NCBI GenBank assembly: GCA_900765525.1
Contig: CAAFRY010000038.1
Span: 1 to 44,303, forward strand
DNA length: 44,303 nucleotides
Source: an uncultured Blautia sp.
GTDB taxonomy: Bacteria; Bacillota; Clostridia; Lachnospirales; Lachnospiraceae
Direction: 5' to 3'
Shown here: one piece after another, positions 31,954-40,143 of the stretch
Layout: every line of letters begins with the position of its first letter
How positions within the stretch are numbered: the stretch's first letter is position 1
Made by a program: the position numbers and the translations under genes
The notes under the pieces: model-generated
The model's database searches: none
What the model was told of the DNA's origin: nothing
What the model saw: the letters and a program-made list of their open reading frames with translations, nothing else

Positions 31954-32100
31954 GGGCTGCAGCATCAAGCATATATTAGAAGTATTTATACATTATATGA
32001 AAATTTGTCCGGGATAGCTTTGAGACTTTAGGCTCAAAGCTGCATAGACAGACCAATAAAGTGTATAAATATTCTTGAATTTTGCTTAATGCTGCAGCCC
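31954..32100. terminator. Long imperfect inverted repeat between convergent genes
   Basis: Outer arms of 12 perfect pairs (31954-31965 with 32089-32100) continue as AAGCA/TGCTT and a 10-bp perfect stretch (31983-31992 with 32062-32071). Inside lies a 9-bp hairpin (32016-32024 with 32033-32041). A-rich sequence flanks the left and TTTGTTT the right, so it may end transcription from both sides. At about 147 bases it is longer than an ordinary terminator. No target duplication was seen. Confidence 0.6.
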
Positions 32101-32128
32101 CGTTTGTTTGCAGCTCTAAATTAGTGTG

Positions 32129-32812
32129 CTAATTGCTGCTGCTGGGGAAATAGGGTCGTAGTACAGCGGCTACATTGGAAATTGGCATGGTCTGCAGCCA
32201 TATGTGCCCGGGTCCGGTGATGACGGTATTGAATAATCCTTCGCCGCCAAACAAGGCATTTTTTACTCCCGGAACGCTGCGGATTTCCATCTGGCATGAG
32301 GCGCTCATGGCAGCCAGGTATCCGGTATCAATGACTATTTGCTGGCCGGGAGATAATTCATATTCTACAACGTGGCCGTCAAATTCTGCAAAGGCAGTGC
32401 CGAAGCCGGAAAGCTTCTGCAGGATAAAACCTTCACCGCCAAAGAGGCCGGAAGACAGTTTCTTGTGAAAATGAACAGACAGGTCAACGCCGGCTTCTGA
32501 GGCCAGAAAAGCACTTTTCTGGAATATGTATTCATTTCCCGGGCTAATCTGGAAGGCCTTAATAGAGCCGGGGAAGCTGGAAGCAAAAGCAATCATGCCG
32601 GGGCCTCCTTTTGCGGTGTAAATATTCTGGAACATAGAATCCCCGGAGAAAAGTCTGCCGAAGGCTTTTCCTATACCTCCGTTTGTGGTAGTTTCCATAG
32701 ACATATTGGGAGACATCCATGACATGGAGCCTTTTTCTGTAATCATTTTCTCCTCTGCATCCAATTCACAGATAACGACGGGCAGTGTGTCGCCCTGGAT
32801 AGTGTACTTCAT
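32129..32812 (-). CDS. AIM24/TIGR00266-family protein
   Basis: 227 residues of repeated beta-structure, with MKYTIQGDTLPVVICELDAE at the start, MSWMSPNMSMET, LFGGEGFILQKLSG and FGGEGLFNTVITGPGHIWLQ near the end. This repeat pattern is characteristic of the TIGR00266/AIM24 family (a TRAP-like fold); its role in bacteria is unknown. GTCAAAGGAGG precedes the start on the minus strand. It is apparently a single-gene unit. The next gene upstream on the same strand is the mannosidase, separated by a probable terminator. Confidence 0.9.
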   Translation of the reverse strand: MKYTIQGDTLPVVICELDAEEKMITEKGSMSWMSPNMSMETTTNGGIGKAFGRLFSGDSMFQNIYTAKGGPGMIAFASSFPGSIKAFQISPGNEYIFQKSAFLASEAGVDLSVHFHKKLSSGLFGGEGFILQKLSGFGTAFAEFDGHVVEYELSPGQQIVIDTGYLAAMSASCQMEIRSVPGVKNALFGGEGLFNTVITGPGHIWLQTMPISNVAAVLRPYFPSSSN

Positions 32813-32861
32813 ATAAAACCTCCTTTGACTGCGGGAAAATCCCCTTTGTTGTTATAACTAG

Positions 32862-32867
32862 ATTATA
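32862..32867 (-). promoter_or_regulatory. -10 element of the AIM24-family gene
   Basis: On the minus strand TATAAT (32867 to 32862) stands about 50 bases before the start codon. The -35 is weak. It overlaps a small palindromic region with GTTATAAC. Confidence 0.45.
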
Positions 32868-32882
32868 ACCGAGAAAGGCGGG

Positions 32883-32920
32883 GGAGAAAAGAGAATTTGA
32901 AAGAATTTTGTTATTCTCTT
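32883..32920 (-). terminator. Probable terminator after the GH20-GH125 pair
   Basis: On the minus strand AAGAGAAT (32920-32913) pairs with ATTCTCTT (32896-32889) over a 16-base loop, followed by a short TTCTC run. It lies shortly after the GH125 stop. Confidence 0.45.
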
Positions 32921-32936
32921 CCCGGTTCATAAGCCC

Positions 32937-34223
32937 CTATTTTATCAATTCATACCCCAGATAATCCAGAAACAGTTCCGCATACATAGCGTTGGCCCAG
33001 GAAAACCATTCTCTGGTGTAGAGGCTGTCGTCATCGCAGAAGAGGCTTTCGTGTATCATGTTTTTTCCGCCTGTGGTTGCGGCTATTTGCTCCAAAGCCT
33101 CCAGTTTTTCTTCTTTGGCAGCGGCAATCAGGCCCCGGACAGCCATGGCCAGAGGCCACACATAACCGAACCGTGTATGGGGACTGCCTATGCCGTCTGC
33201 TTTTTTTCCTTTGTAATAGTAAGGATTTCCCTCGCTTAATACAAAGCGCTTAGTGTTTTCGGCTGTTTCCGGGTCTTTGCAGTAGCCGAAATATTCCATG
33301 GACAGCAGTCCGGGAATACCCGCATCATCCATCAGGTTATACATGCCCCAGCCATCTGTCTCATAGGCGTAAATCAGACCGAATTCTTTTGTGAGAGCCT
33401 TGCCGTAAGTTTCGATACCATTCTCTACAGATTCTTTTAGCTCCAGTGCCCTTTGGGATAAGGCTGGGTTATGGAAAATTTCTTTTTCTATCTGAGCCAG
33501 GTAACCAAGGGCGACAGCGGCGAACATGTTAGCAGGTATCAGGTATCCGTAGGTACAGGCGTCGTCACTGGGCCGGAAGCCGGACCAGATAAGACCTGTA
33601 CCGGACCTGCACAGAGAACCCTTTCCCTGTCGGGAAAGAGTCTCTGTGGGATAGGTATTTTTCCTGATAAAGCGATAGGCGGAATTTTCCTCATGGGCCT
33701 GTTCTCTCCGGAATAAATCTAAGATGATTTCAGCTCCCTTCTGAAATTGGGAGTCAAACTGAGCGGTACATCCTGTGTTCTTCCATAAGAGGTAGGATAA
33801 CTGGATGGGATAACACAGGGAATCCAGCTCGAATTTTCGCTCCCAAAGCCAGGGGTCAGGGTTTAAATCCTCTTTTTCATAGCAGGCGCCGCTGGGATTC
33901 AGGTTAAAGGCATTGGCATAAGGGTCAATGCCAATATAGAAAAACTGTCTTTTGATAACGCCGCAGATAAGCTGCCGGATTTCCGGATGTTCTTTTGCGC
34001 AGTAGAGGTAAGGGCGCATCTGGGCGGCGGAATCCCTGAGCCACATGGCGGGAATATCTCCGGTGACAAGATATACGCTGCCGTCCTCCAGAGCAGTGGC
34101 TGCTGCGTCCAGAGTATCCTTGTAACAGTTTTCAAATATCTGATAAAGACGGGGCAGATTCTGGCTGCGGCCCTTTACCTGTTCTAAAAAGCTTTCTATG
34201 ATAAGTGAATATGTTTGGGGCAT
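32937..34223 (-). CDS. GH125 exo-alpha-1,6-mannosidase
   Basis: 428 residues, (alpha/alpha)6-barrel family GH125 (formerly DUF1237). Signatures: TGDIPAMWLRDSAAQMRPYL (54-73), DPYANAFN, SGFRPSDDA with Asp220 and MDDAGIPGLLSMEYFG. The catalytic acid and base fit Asp220 and Glu392 (MIHESLF), as in Clostridium perfringens GH125. The enzyme removes terminal alpha-1,6-mannose from high-mannose type glycans; no signal peptide is present, so it works on imported oligosaccharides. The gene starts 18 bases after the GH20-like stop, with AAAGGAAAT upstream of its ATG. Its neighbour suggests joint degradation of N-glycan-derived sugars. Confidence 0.9.
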   Translation of the reverse strand: MPQTYSLIIESFLEQVKGRSQNLPRLYQIFENCYKDTLDAAATALEDGSVYLVTGDIPAMWLRDSAAQMRPYLYCAKEHPEIRQLICGVIKRQFFYIGIDPYANAFNLNPSGACYEKEDLNPDPWLWERKFELDSLCYPIQLSYLLWKNTGCTAQFDSQFQKGAEIILDLFRREQAHEENSAYRFIRKNTYPTETLSRQGKGSLCRSGTGLIWSGFRPSDDACTYGYLIPANMFAAVALGYLAQIEKEIFHNPALSQRALELKESVENGIETYGKALTKEFGLIYAYETDGWGMYNLMDDAGIPGLLSMEYFGYCKDPETAENTKRFVLSEGNPYYYKGKKADGIGSPHTRFGYVWPLAMAVRGLIAAAKEEKLEALEQIAATTGGKNMIHESLFCDDDSLYTREWFSWANAMYAELFLDYLGYELIK

Positions 34224-34241
34224 ATGTGATTTCCTTTCTTT

Positions 34242-36164
34242 TCAGGACAATTCCTTTAACTGTTTTCGGTAAAATTTCAGCAGATGTTGCATATGGGCTG
34301 TGCTTTTGCTGAAGCCTCCCCGGCGGTTCCGGGCCATCCAGAGCTCATAATGGATGGGCAGCAATTTTTCAAGCTGTGTAAGCAGGCTCTGCAAATCCTC
34401 TTTCAGTACATCCTTATCTTCCCGGTGGAAGGTCAGAGAATGATAAAGCATGGAGCCGTGGCGTATCATACGGATGCTGTTTTTCATTTCTTCCAGAATG
34501 AGAGAGCCTTCCCGGCAGCCCAGCTTCAAGGAAGAAATGCGTTCCTCTAATTTATCCAGATAAGCCTGAAGGCCTTGGTAATCCAGACGGATGACAGGTT
34601 CCTTATAGGGAATGTGGTTGGTTTTGGCGATATTGGCAGACAAGGTAAGAAGTCGCTGCACCTTATTATCGAATTCTTCCAGGGTATCAAAGGTGTATTT
34701 GCTGGACATTACCGCAAAGCTCAGGGTGGTGTTGTACAGCGGAGCATGTTCATAATGATAATAATTGCCTAAATCATAAGCTGTTTTATAGGCCTGCCGG
34801 GTTTCGTCCATGTAGATGAAGCAATTGCAGAACCAGGCGGCATTGTCCTGGGAAGCCTGACTTCCACTCCAGGCGTAGAGACCTGCCAGGGCGAAGGCAG
34901 GATAACTGGAAGAAATATACTGCCAGTGGCCTAAGTCGCCCCAATCTGTCAGCAGGATACCTTTGCCTCCGTAACGGCAGGCGCAGGAAACGGCATCCTT
35001 TATGTTTTCCAACATATTGTCAGAACGTCCGGTAAGAGCGCCCCAGCTGCTGCTGCCCGGACAGAGGCAGTAATCCAGACCTGTGCTTTGCATAAGCTTG
35101 GCATGGGTTTCGAACCGGGCCTCTCCTTCATATATCCAGTCCAGAAGCATAATATCCTTGGGGAGGGCAGACACGCTGTCCGGATTCTCCAGAACCTGGT
35201 CGCCCCACATCATCATTTTCAGCCCCTTTTTGCGGCAGTAATCGTTGATTTTCCAGACATAGTCCAGGTACAGACGGGAAGAACCCTGGTTCTGCGCCTC
35301 TTCTTTGTTTTTTCCTTTTCCCAGTTCAAAGGGTTCATCCATATTTACATTTACATAGGAGGAAGAGAAGTTTTCCAATAAGTCATCCAGCATTTGGGTG
35401 ACAAAGGCAAGACTTTCCGGGTCTTTGGGGTCCAGAGTCATAGGCGGCCGCCAGTAAATATTTTCAAAAATAAAGCCGTCCTCACATTCCGCCAGATGAT
35501 TCAGCTGAGGTGTTGCCAGCCACTGGTCCATATGGCCAAGGACATTCTGGTTTGGAACCAGGTCAATGAAACGGCTTTTGGCATAAGCGTCCAGTGCCTG
35601 GAATTCCTCCGGTGTCACCGGGGTATCATCTGTGAAAAGATAAGGATAATTGCTGTAAGCATAGCAGTAGCCCTCCTGATAAAATTCCACATGGTTAATG
35701 CGCATAAGAGAAAATTTATCCAGAAGAGCATACATGGTTTCCATGGAAGGGATTTTGTTCCTTCCAATATCCACCATAATGCCTCTCAGCTCCAAAGCCG
35801 GGAAGTCAGTAATTTCCGCAAAAGGAAGCCGGGGGAAGCACTGATGGGAGAGCTGCTTCAGGGCTCCTACAGCGTAGAAAAGACCGGCTGCGCCGGCAGT
35901 GCAGATGCGAATTCCTTCCGGAGACACTGAAAGCTCATAACCCTCACGGTGCATATCCTGTTTTTCTACGGTAATAGAAAGAGAGCTTTGGGAAGCTTCG
36001 GGAGCAGAACAGCATAAGAATGCCAGGTCCTTCTCCGGAAAATAGCCTGCTGCTTTACACTCTTCTTGGATAGAAGGAGCCGTCTGCAGATGAAAACTGC
36101 CGGCAGGAGGAAGATAGCCTTCCGGAAATGACTGCTTTACAGGCTGGGGATACAAATGATACAT
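34242..36164 (-). CDS. GH20 family beta-N-acetylhexosaminidase-like protein
   Basis: 640 residues. An N-terminal GH20b-like domain (about 1-120) is followed by the TIM barrel starting at FPALELRGIMVDIGRNKIP. The catalytic pair DE is at 276-277 (VNVNMDEPFELGKG). A long alpha-helical C-terminal part (about 480-640) is larger than in simple GH20 enzymes. Expected reaction: release of terminal beta-GlcNAc or GalNAc. No signal peptide is visible, so it should be cytoplasmic. It begins the GH20-GH125 operon with TAAGGAGG just before the ATG. A strong promoter lies at 36227-36255. Non-standard substrates are possible because the barrel is quite divergent. Confidence 0.82.
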   Translation of the reverse strand: MYHLYPQPVKQSFPEGYLPPAGSFHLQTAPSIQEECKAAGYFPEKDLAFLCCSAPEASQSSLSITVEKQDMHREGYELSVSPEGIRICTAGAAGLFYAVGALKQLSHQCFPRLPFAEITDFPALELRGIMVDIGRNKIPSMETMYALLDKFSLMRINHVEFYQEGYCYAYSNYPYLFTDDTPVTPEEFQALDAYAKSRFIDLVPNQNVLGHMDQWLATPQLNHLAECEDGFIFENIYWRPPMTLDPKDPESLAFVTQMLDDLLENFSSSYVNVNMDEPFELGKGKNKEEAQNQGSSRLYLDYVWKINDYCRKKGLKMMMWGDQVLENPDSVSALPKDIMLLDWIYEGEARFETHAKLMQSTGLDYCLCPGSSSWGALTGRSDNMLENIKDAVSCACRYGGKGILLTDWGDLGHWQYISSSYPAFALAGLYAWSGSQASQDNAAWFCNCFIYMDETRQAYKTAYDLGNYYHYEHAPLYNTTLSFAVMSSKYTFDTLEEFDNKVQRLLTLSANIAKTNHIPYKEPVIRLDYQGLQAYLDKLEERISSLKLGCREGSLILEEMKNSIRMIRHGSMLYHSLTFHREDKDVLKEDLQSLLTQLEKLLPIHYELWMARNRRGGFSKSTAHMQHLLKFYRKQLKELS

Positions 36165-36226
36165 AGAAATACCTCCTTACAATAAGTTTGAAATAAACAT
36201 AAAATCTGACTAAAAATTATAGTTAT

Positions 36227-36255
36227 ATCATAGCATAGCATTGGGCTTCCGTCAA
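36227..36255 (-). promoter_or_regulatory. Promoter of the GH20-GH125 operon
   Basis: On the minus strand TTGACG (36255-36250), a 17-base spacer and TATGAT (36232-36227) form a good sigma-70 promoter, about 60 bases upstream of the start codon. Confidence 0.72.
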
Positions 36256-36312
36256 AAGGGATTTTAGGACATATCATGGGGAATTTAAAGGAAAAAGACA
36301 AGAAAAAAGGGA

Positions 36313-36341
36313 TTGACCCTGTACAGTAAACAGAATACAAT
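36313..36341 (+). promoter_or_regulatory. Promoter of the DUF4127 gene
   Basis: TTGACC (36313-36318) and TACAAT (36336-36341) are 17 bases apart. The spacer contains the 8-bp palindrome CTGTACAG (36319-36326), a possible operator. The start codon is about 44 bases downstream. Confidence 0.7.
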
Positions 36342-36384
36342 GTAAGAAAATCATACAAAAAGTATGAAATATTAGGAGGTAGAT

Positions 36385-37911
36385 ATGGGGAAAATTATTT
36401 TTCTGCCGCTGGACGAGCGGCCTTGTAACTATGTGTATCCTATGTACATAGGGAAAATCAGCGGTATGGATGTGAAAATGGTTCCTAAAAGCCTGATGGG
36501 AAATTTCAAAAAAGCGGCAGATGTGAACGCTATTTGGGAATGGACCAGGGAAAAGGCGGAAAACGGAGATATTTTAATAGTATCCATGGATTTATTTCTG
36601 TACGGGGGAATTGTGCCTTCCCGGCTTCATCAGCTCTCTTCCCAGGTATGTCGCCAGAGGCTGGAGAGGCTCAGGAGCCTGAAAAAAGAGAAGCCGGATT
36701 TAACAATATATGCTTTTCAGCTTATTACCAGGGCGCCGGCCAGAGACGGAAGCGGGGAAGAACCGGATTATTATGAGTATTACGGATACAGAATTTACCG
36801 GTACGGAGTTCTTCTGGATAAAGAAAGACTGAACATGATAACAGAGGAGGAAGCCGGAGAAAAGGAGCAGATAGAAGAAGAGGTTCCTTTGGAGGTAAGG
36901 GAGGACTTTCTAAGAAGGCGGGCCATAAATTATGAGAATAACAAACGTACCATTGATTTGGCGGCAGAGGGGATTATTGATTTTCTTATCATTCCCCAGG
37001 ATGACTGCAGGGCTTATGGCTATGCGCCCTCGGAACGGAGAGGCTTGGCGGCTTATGCTGCGGAGAAATCTATGTTTTCCAGGATTTATTTCTATCCGGG
37101 AGCGGACGAGGTAGGCTGTACGCTATTGGCCAGGGCCATTAACCAGACAGCAGGAAAGGCACCTTTGATTTATCCGGATTTTTCTTCTCTCAGAGGAAAA
37201 TATCAAATCCCCTCCTATGAGGACAGGAGTATCGGGGAGACTGTCCAGTATCAGCTTCTGGCGGCAGGCTGCCGGATAGCGGAAACTTCCCGGGAGGCAG
37301 ATGGGATTTTGCTGGTCCATCCCCCCACGGAATTTAGTCTCCGGCTGGAAAAAGAATTGATTTCCGATGAAATCTATATGGAGAGCGAGCGTAACCTGCA
37401 GGCCTTCACGGAAAGGATAAAGGAATATCTGGAGAGAGGACAGCTTTGCGGGGTGGCAGACTGCGCCATACCAAATACAGCGGACCGGGCGCTGATGCAG
37501 TTTTTGTATGAGCAGGGGCTGCTGGAACGGATTGGTGCCTATGGGGGCTGGAATACATCCTCCAATACCCTGGGAACAGTAATCGCCCATTTGACAGCTC
37601 TGTTTCATACTGACAAAGACCAGGGAAAAACTTGTGCGGAAGAATTTCGGTTTTTCCGTTATCTGGAAGACTGGGGATATATGGCTGAAGTAAGGAGAAA
37701 GGTATCGGATATGCTTCCTGAGCTTGGAGAAGGGGTTCATGTTCTGAATTTGGGAGATAAGACAGAGAAAGTGAGGGAGTTGATAGAAGAGAGACTTAAA
37801 AGCTTCCAGGAAACTTATTTTAAAACGGCTCCCTGGGATTTTGAAATAGGAATCCCCTGGAACCGGATGTTTGAAATTGAGATAAAGCTGAAGACAAAAA
37901 AGAATAGCTAA
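36385..37911 (+). CDS. DUF4127 family protein, function unknown
   Basis: 508 residues, cytoplasmic (no signal peptide). The start GKIIFLPLDERPCNY and the block DILIVSMDLFLYGGIVPSR, then ITRAPARDGSGEEPDYY, and later IIPQDDCRAYGYAPSER, PGADEVGCTLLAR and YGGWNTSSNTLG are DUF4127 signatures. Conserved acidic residues in DERP, DD(C) and (A)DE look like a metal- or sugar-binding centre, but no reaction is known to me. Such genes often lie in glycan loci, as here beside GH20/GH125. AGGAGGT precedes the ATG. It is transcribed alone, divergently from the glycosidase pair. Confidence 0.85.
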   Translation: MGKIIFLPLDERPCNYVYPMYIGKISGMDVKMVPKSLMGNFKKAADVNAIWEWTREKAENGDILIVSMDLFLYGGIVPSRLHQLSSQVCRQRLERLRSLKKEKPDLTIYAFQLITRAPARDGSGEEPDYYEYYGYRIYRYGVLLDKERLNMITEEEAGEKEQIEEEVPLEVREDFLRRRAINYENNKRTIDLAAEGIIDFLIIPQDDCRAYGYAPSERRGLAAYAAEKSMFSRIYFYPGADEVGCTLLARAINQTAGKAPLIYPDFSSLRGKYQIPSYEDRSIGETVQYQLLAAGCRIAETSREADGILLVHPPTEFSLRLEKELISDEIYMESERNLQAFTERIKEYLERGQLCGVADCAIPNTADRALMQFLYEQGLLERIGAYGGWNTSSNTLGTVIAHLTALFHTDKDQGKTCAEEFRFFRYLEDWGYMAEVRRKVSDMLPELGEGVHVLNLGDKTEKVRELIEERLKSFQETYFKTAPWDFEIGIPWNRMFEIEIKLKTKKNS

Positions 37912-37914
37912 GGG

Positions 37915-37992
37915 AAATTTAGGCGGCGAGTGTGATGCGGTATATCTGAGAAAATACGGATATAAACAGCATGCCCGCCGTCAAATTTTATT
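37915..37992 (+). terminator. Terminator after the DUF4127 gene
   Basis: AAATTT plus GGCGGCG (37915-37928, one bulge) pairs with CGCCGTC plus AAATTT (37976-37988), with inner ATGC/GCAT pairs, and TTTTATT follows. A second small hairpin (38041-38048 with 38060-38067) lies nearer the convergent gene. Both are in the 180-base gap between the convergent genes. Confidence 0.55.
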
Positions 37993-38091
37993 CCTGCCAG
38001 CAACGAGCCAAGGGGACATGCTTGCAGCGCCGCTAGATTGATGCCCCACATGCTTGTGTTGGGGTATTTGATTCCCGACAGAAATGGTGTG

Positions 38092-38733
38092 CTATTCTTT
38101 TGAGGTACGGCTGATTTCCAGGTAATTATAAAAAGTAAATTTGCTGATGCCTAGTAATTCACAAATATGTTCCCCTGATTTCGTGATTAAAAATGCTCCT
38201 TTTTGGTCCAGATAGCGGATAAAACTGATTTTTTCTTCTTTGTTCATTTCAGATACCGGCTTACCCACTTGTTTTTGCGCTTCAGAAATCAGGTGTTTCA
38301 GCAAGGAGTTTACATCCGAAGCGAAAACCTCTTCGTCCTGAGCAGGAGAAAAATGATTGAATTGGCGAAGAAAGCCTTCAAATTGCAGAGTTTCGGTAAT
38401 ATCGTAATTTACGCAGATAGAGCCGATGATTTTTCCTTCGTCATCCCTAAGATAAATAGAAGAGGAGCGGAGAATTTTACCATCGCTCAAAGTGGTAACA
38501 TAGTTATAACGGTCGCCGTCCACTACGGACCCACGTAGAACCTCCAGTCCCAGATTGCTGCCGCAGCCTCCGATTTTCCGGTTAGTAATATGGCCGTTGC
38601 GGATGTCCACAATGGTACTGTTATAGTCATTGGTCAGGTCGTGAAGAACAACCTCGCATTTGGCGCCAAAATGATTGGAAATCAAAGTCAGAATCTGCTG
38701 GAGCAAGGGCATTTCATCCTGAATAGATTTCAT
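38092..38733 (-). CDS. YheO-like PAS/HTH transcriptional regulator
   Basis: 213 residues from the start at 38733, preceded by AAGGAGG. The N-terminal part (about 1-115) resembles the YheO-like PAS domain (LISNHFGAKCEVVLHDL, NLGLEVLRG, GSICVNYDIT). The C-terminal part (about 165-213) has the HTH_22 helix-turn-helix (GAFLITKSGEHICELLGISK, FTFYNYL). Family members, such as DauR, regulate amino-acid or small-molecule catabolism. The longer frame to 38796 has no binding site and starts inside the promoter. It lies downstream of lacI on the same strand but has its own promoter. Its target is unknown. Confidence 0.85.
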   Translation of the reverse strand: MKSIQDEMPLLQQILTLISNHFGAKCEVVLHDLTNDYNSTIVDIRNGHITNRKIGGCGSNLGLEVLRGSVVDGDRYNYVTTLSDGKILRSSSIYLRDDEGKIIGSICVNYDITETLQFEGFLRQFNHFSPAQDEEVFASDVNSLLKHLISEAQKQVGKPVSEMNKEEKISFIRYLDQKGAFLITKSGEHICELLGISKFTFYNYLEISRTSKE

Positions 38734-38767
38734 AAATAAACCTCCTTGTTCTTTTGTAACAATCCAA

Positions 38768-38796
38768 ATTATAGCATTGGGTTTTCTATAAAACAA
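38768..38796 (-). promoter_or_regulatory. Promoter of the PAS/HTH regulator gene
   Basis: On the minus strand TTGTTT (38796-38791), a 17-base spacer and TATAAT (38773-38768) with a TGC extension form a good promoter. It is about 34 bases before the start codon. Confidence 0.72.
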
Positions 38797-38846
38797 TACG
38801 AAACAGTAATAAAATAAAGCATTTTAAAACCCTGGTAAGAGGGGTA

Positions 38847-39884
38847 TTATAAAGCTCTGCAGCTTTCTTTTTCCACAAACCTGGGAATAAGCCGGGCGGG
38901 TTTTTCTCCCGGTTTATTTTCTATATCCTGAAATAAGCAGTCTGTCAGCAGCTTTCCGGCTTGTGCCGGGTCTCGTTCCACTCCGGTCATACGGGGAATG
39001 GAGTAGTTGCCGCCGGAAAAACGGTCGCAGCTTACCATGGAAAAGTCTTCAGGAACTTTGTAACCCCTGTCTGCAAAGGCCCGAAGGGCTCCCATAGCCA
39101 CATTGTCATTGGCGGCAATCACCGCAGTAAAAGTCCGGGTTTTCTCCAGCAGGTTTGTTGCAGCCTGGTAGCCATCTTCAGCATAATAGTCAGTCAAGAC
39201 AACGTAATCCGGATTTAGGGGTAAACCATAGTCTTCCAGTAAGTTTCGGTAAGTTTGAATCCTGGTTTCCGTAATGCGCACCCCGGTATTTCCACCGATA
39301 AAGGCGATTTCCCTGTGTCCCATAGAATACAGATAATGAAAAAGCAAGGATACACCTTCTCCTGTTTCCATATCAATAAACCTACAGGAGCAGTTTGGGA
39401 CCGGGCTGCCCATAACCACTACAGGCAGATATTCCCCCAGATTCCTAAGGGCACGGATATAAGAATCTGAGGGAGAGATAAGGTCAATCTGTCCGCCCAG
39501 AACCAGAGCTCCGTCTACCCGGTGCTGAATCAGCCTTTGGAAATATTCTTCCTCTGTACAGCTGGGCCCGCCTTTTTGGAAAGAGGTATTGTAAAGAAGC
39601 AGCGAATAGCCCTTAGGGGCAGCTTCTTTCTGGATTTCCAAAAACAGAGAATAAAAATATGGATTGGAAATATCCGGAACAACAATACCTAAAGTCATGG
39701 TACGGCCTGAAATCAGACTCCGGGCATGGGTATTTGGGGAAAAATTATATTTTTGGATAACTGCTTCAATCTGTCTCCGCTTTTTTTCAGATACAGATAC
39801 CGTGCCATTTAGATAACGGGACACGGTAGCCATAGAGACATTGCTTTCTTGTGCAATCTGCTTAATTGTTATATTCGCTTTCAT
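38847..39884 (-). CDS. LacI-family transcriptional regulator
   Basis: 345 residues. The N-terminal helix-turn-helix has ITIKQIAQESNVSMATVSRYLNG (the 3-25 region), followed by the hinge helix and the sugar-binding domain that starts TLGIVVPDISNPYFYSLF. The C-terminal effector region includes AANDNVAMGALRAFADRGYKVPEDFS. The start at 39884 is supported by AGGGTGAT and homology; the longer frame to 39938 begins in the promoter. It lies divergent from the ROK kinase operon, with two LacI/cre-like palindromes in the shared gap, so it most likely represses itself and the kinase-deaminase-GH9 genes. The effector is probably a GlcN- or mannose-related sugar or its phosphate. Confidence 0.92.
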   Translation of the reverse strand: MKANITIKQIAQESNVSMATVSRYLNGTVSVSEKKRRQIEAVIQKYNFSPNTHARSLISGRTMTLGIVVPDISNPYFYSLFLEIQKEAAPKGYSLLLYNTSFQKGGPSCTEEEYFQRLIQHRVDGALVLGGQIDLISPSDSYIRALRNLGEYLPVVVMGSPVPNCSCRFIDMETGEGVSLLFHYLYSMGHREIAFIGGNTGVRITETRIQTYRNLLEDYGLPLNPDYVVLTDYYAEDGYQAATNLLEKTRTFTAVIAANDNVAMGALRAFADRGYKVPEDFSMVSCDRFSGGNYSIPRMTGVERDPAQAGKLLTDCLFQDIENKPGEKPARLIPRFVEKESCRAL

Positions 39885-39917
39885 AGAATCACCCTGGGAA
39901 AAATTGTGACAATAGTG

Positions 39918-39946
39918 ATTATAGCACGAAAAAATCAATTGGGCAA
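39918..39946 (-). promoter_or_regulatory. Promoter of the lacI gene
   Basis: On the minus strand TTGCCC (39946-39941), 17 bases, then TATAAT (39923-39918) with a TGC extension. The first operator-like site adjoins its -35. Confidence 0.72.
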
Positions 39947-39960
39947 TGAAAACGATTGCA
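39947..39960. promoter_or_regulatory. cre/LacI-type operator 1
   Basis: TGAAAACGATTGCA fits the 14-base catabolite-responsive (TGNNANCGNTNNCA) pattern, flanked by A/T. It is directly upstream of the lacI -35. Confidence 0.6.
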
Positions 39961-40022
39961 AAAAAAAGTTATTAAACAGAATAAAAATATTAAAAAAAGT
40001 AAGAAAATGCCAAGATATTCCA

Positions 40023-40051
40023 TTGACATATTAAAAAAAGTATGATAATGT
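40023..40051 (+). promoter_or_regulatory. Promoter of the ROK kinase operon
   Basis: TTGACA (40023-40028) with TAATGT (40046-40051) at 17 bases, or GATAAT (40044-40049) at 15 bases. Operator 2 begins 7 bases further and covers the expected start site. Confidence 0.62.
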
Positions 40052-40058
40052 CGAAATA

Positions 40059-40072
40059 TGAAAACGTTTTCA
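40059..40072. promoter_or_regulatory. cre/LacI-type operator 2, perfect palindrome
   Basis: TGAAAACGTTTTCA is a perfect 14-base palindrome (7-bp arms) and matches the cre consensus with A/T flanks. Located over the predicted transcription start of the kinase operon. Either the local LacI regulator or CcpA could bind. Confidence 0.7.
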
Positions 40073-40143
40073 AAAGTACGAAATTATCCTATTTTTTGAC
40101 AGAAGGGAGAAAAAGCTTAGAAGAAAGCAGTAAGAGGTAAAAA

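Noticed and set aside
31954..32100. Miniature inverted-repeat transposable element
   Set aside because: No target-site duplication and no second copy in the window; its position between convergent genes suits a terminator.
38820..38846. Terminator for lacI
   Set aside because: Only a 4-5 bp stem (ACCC/GGGT) was found on the minus strand; too weak to list.
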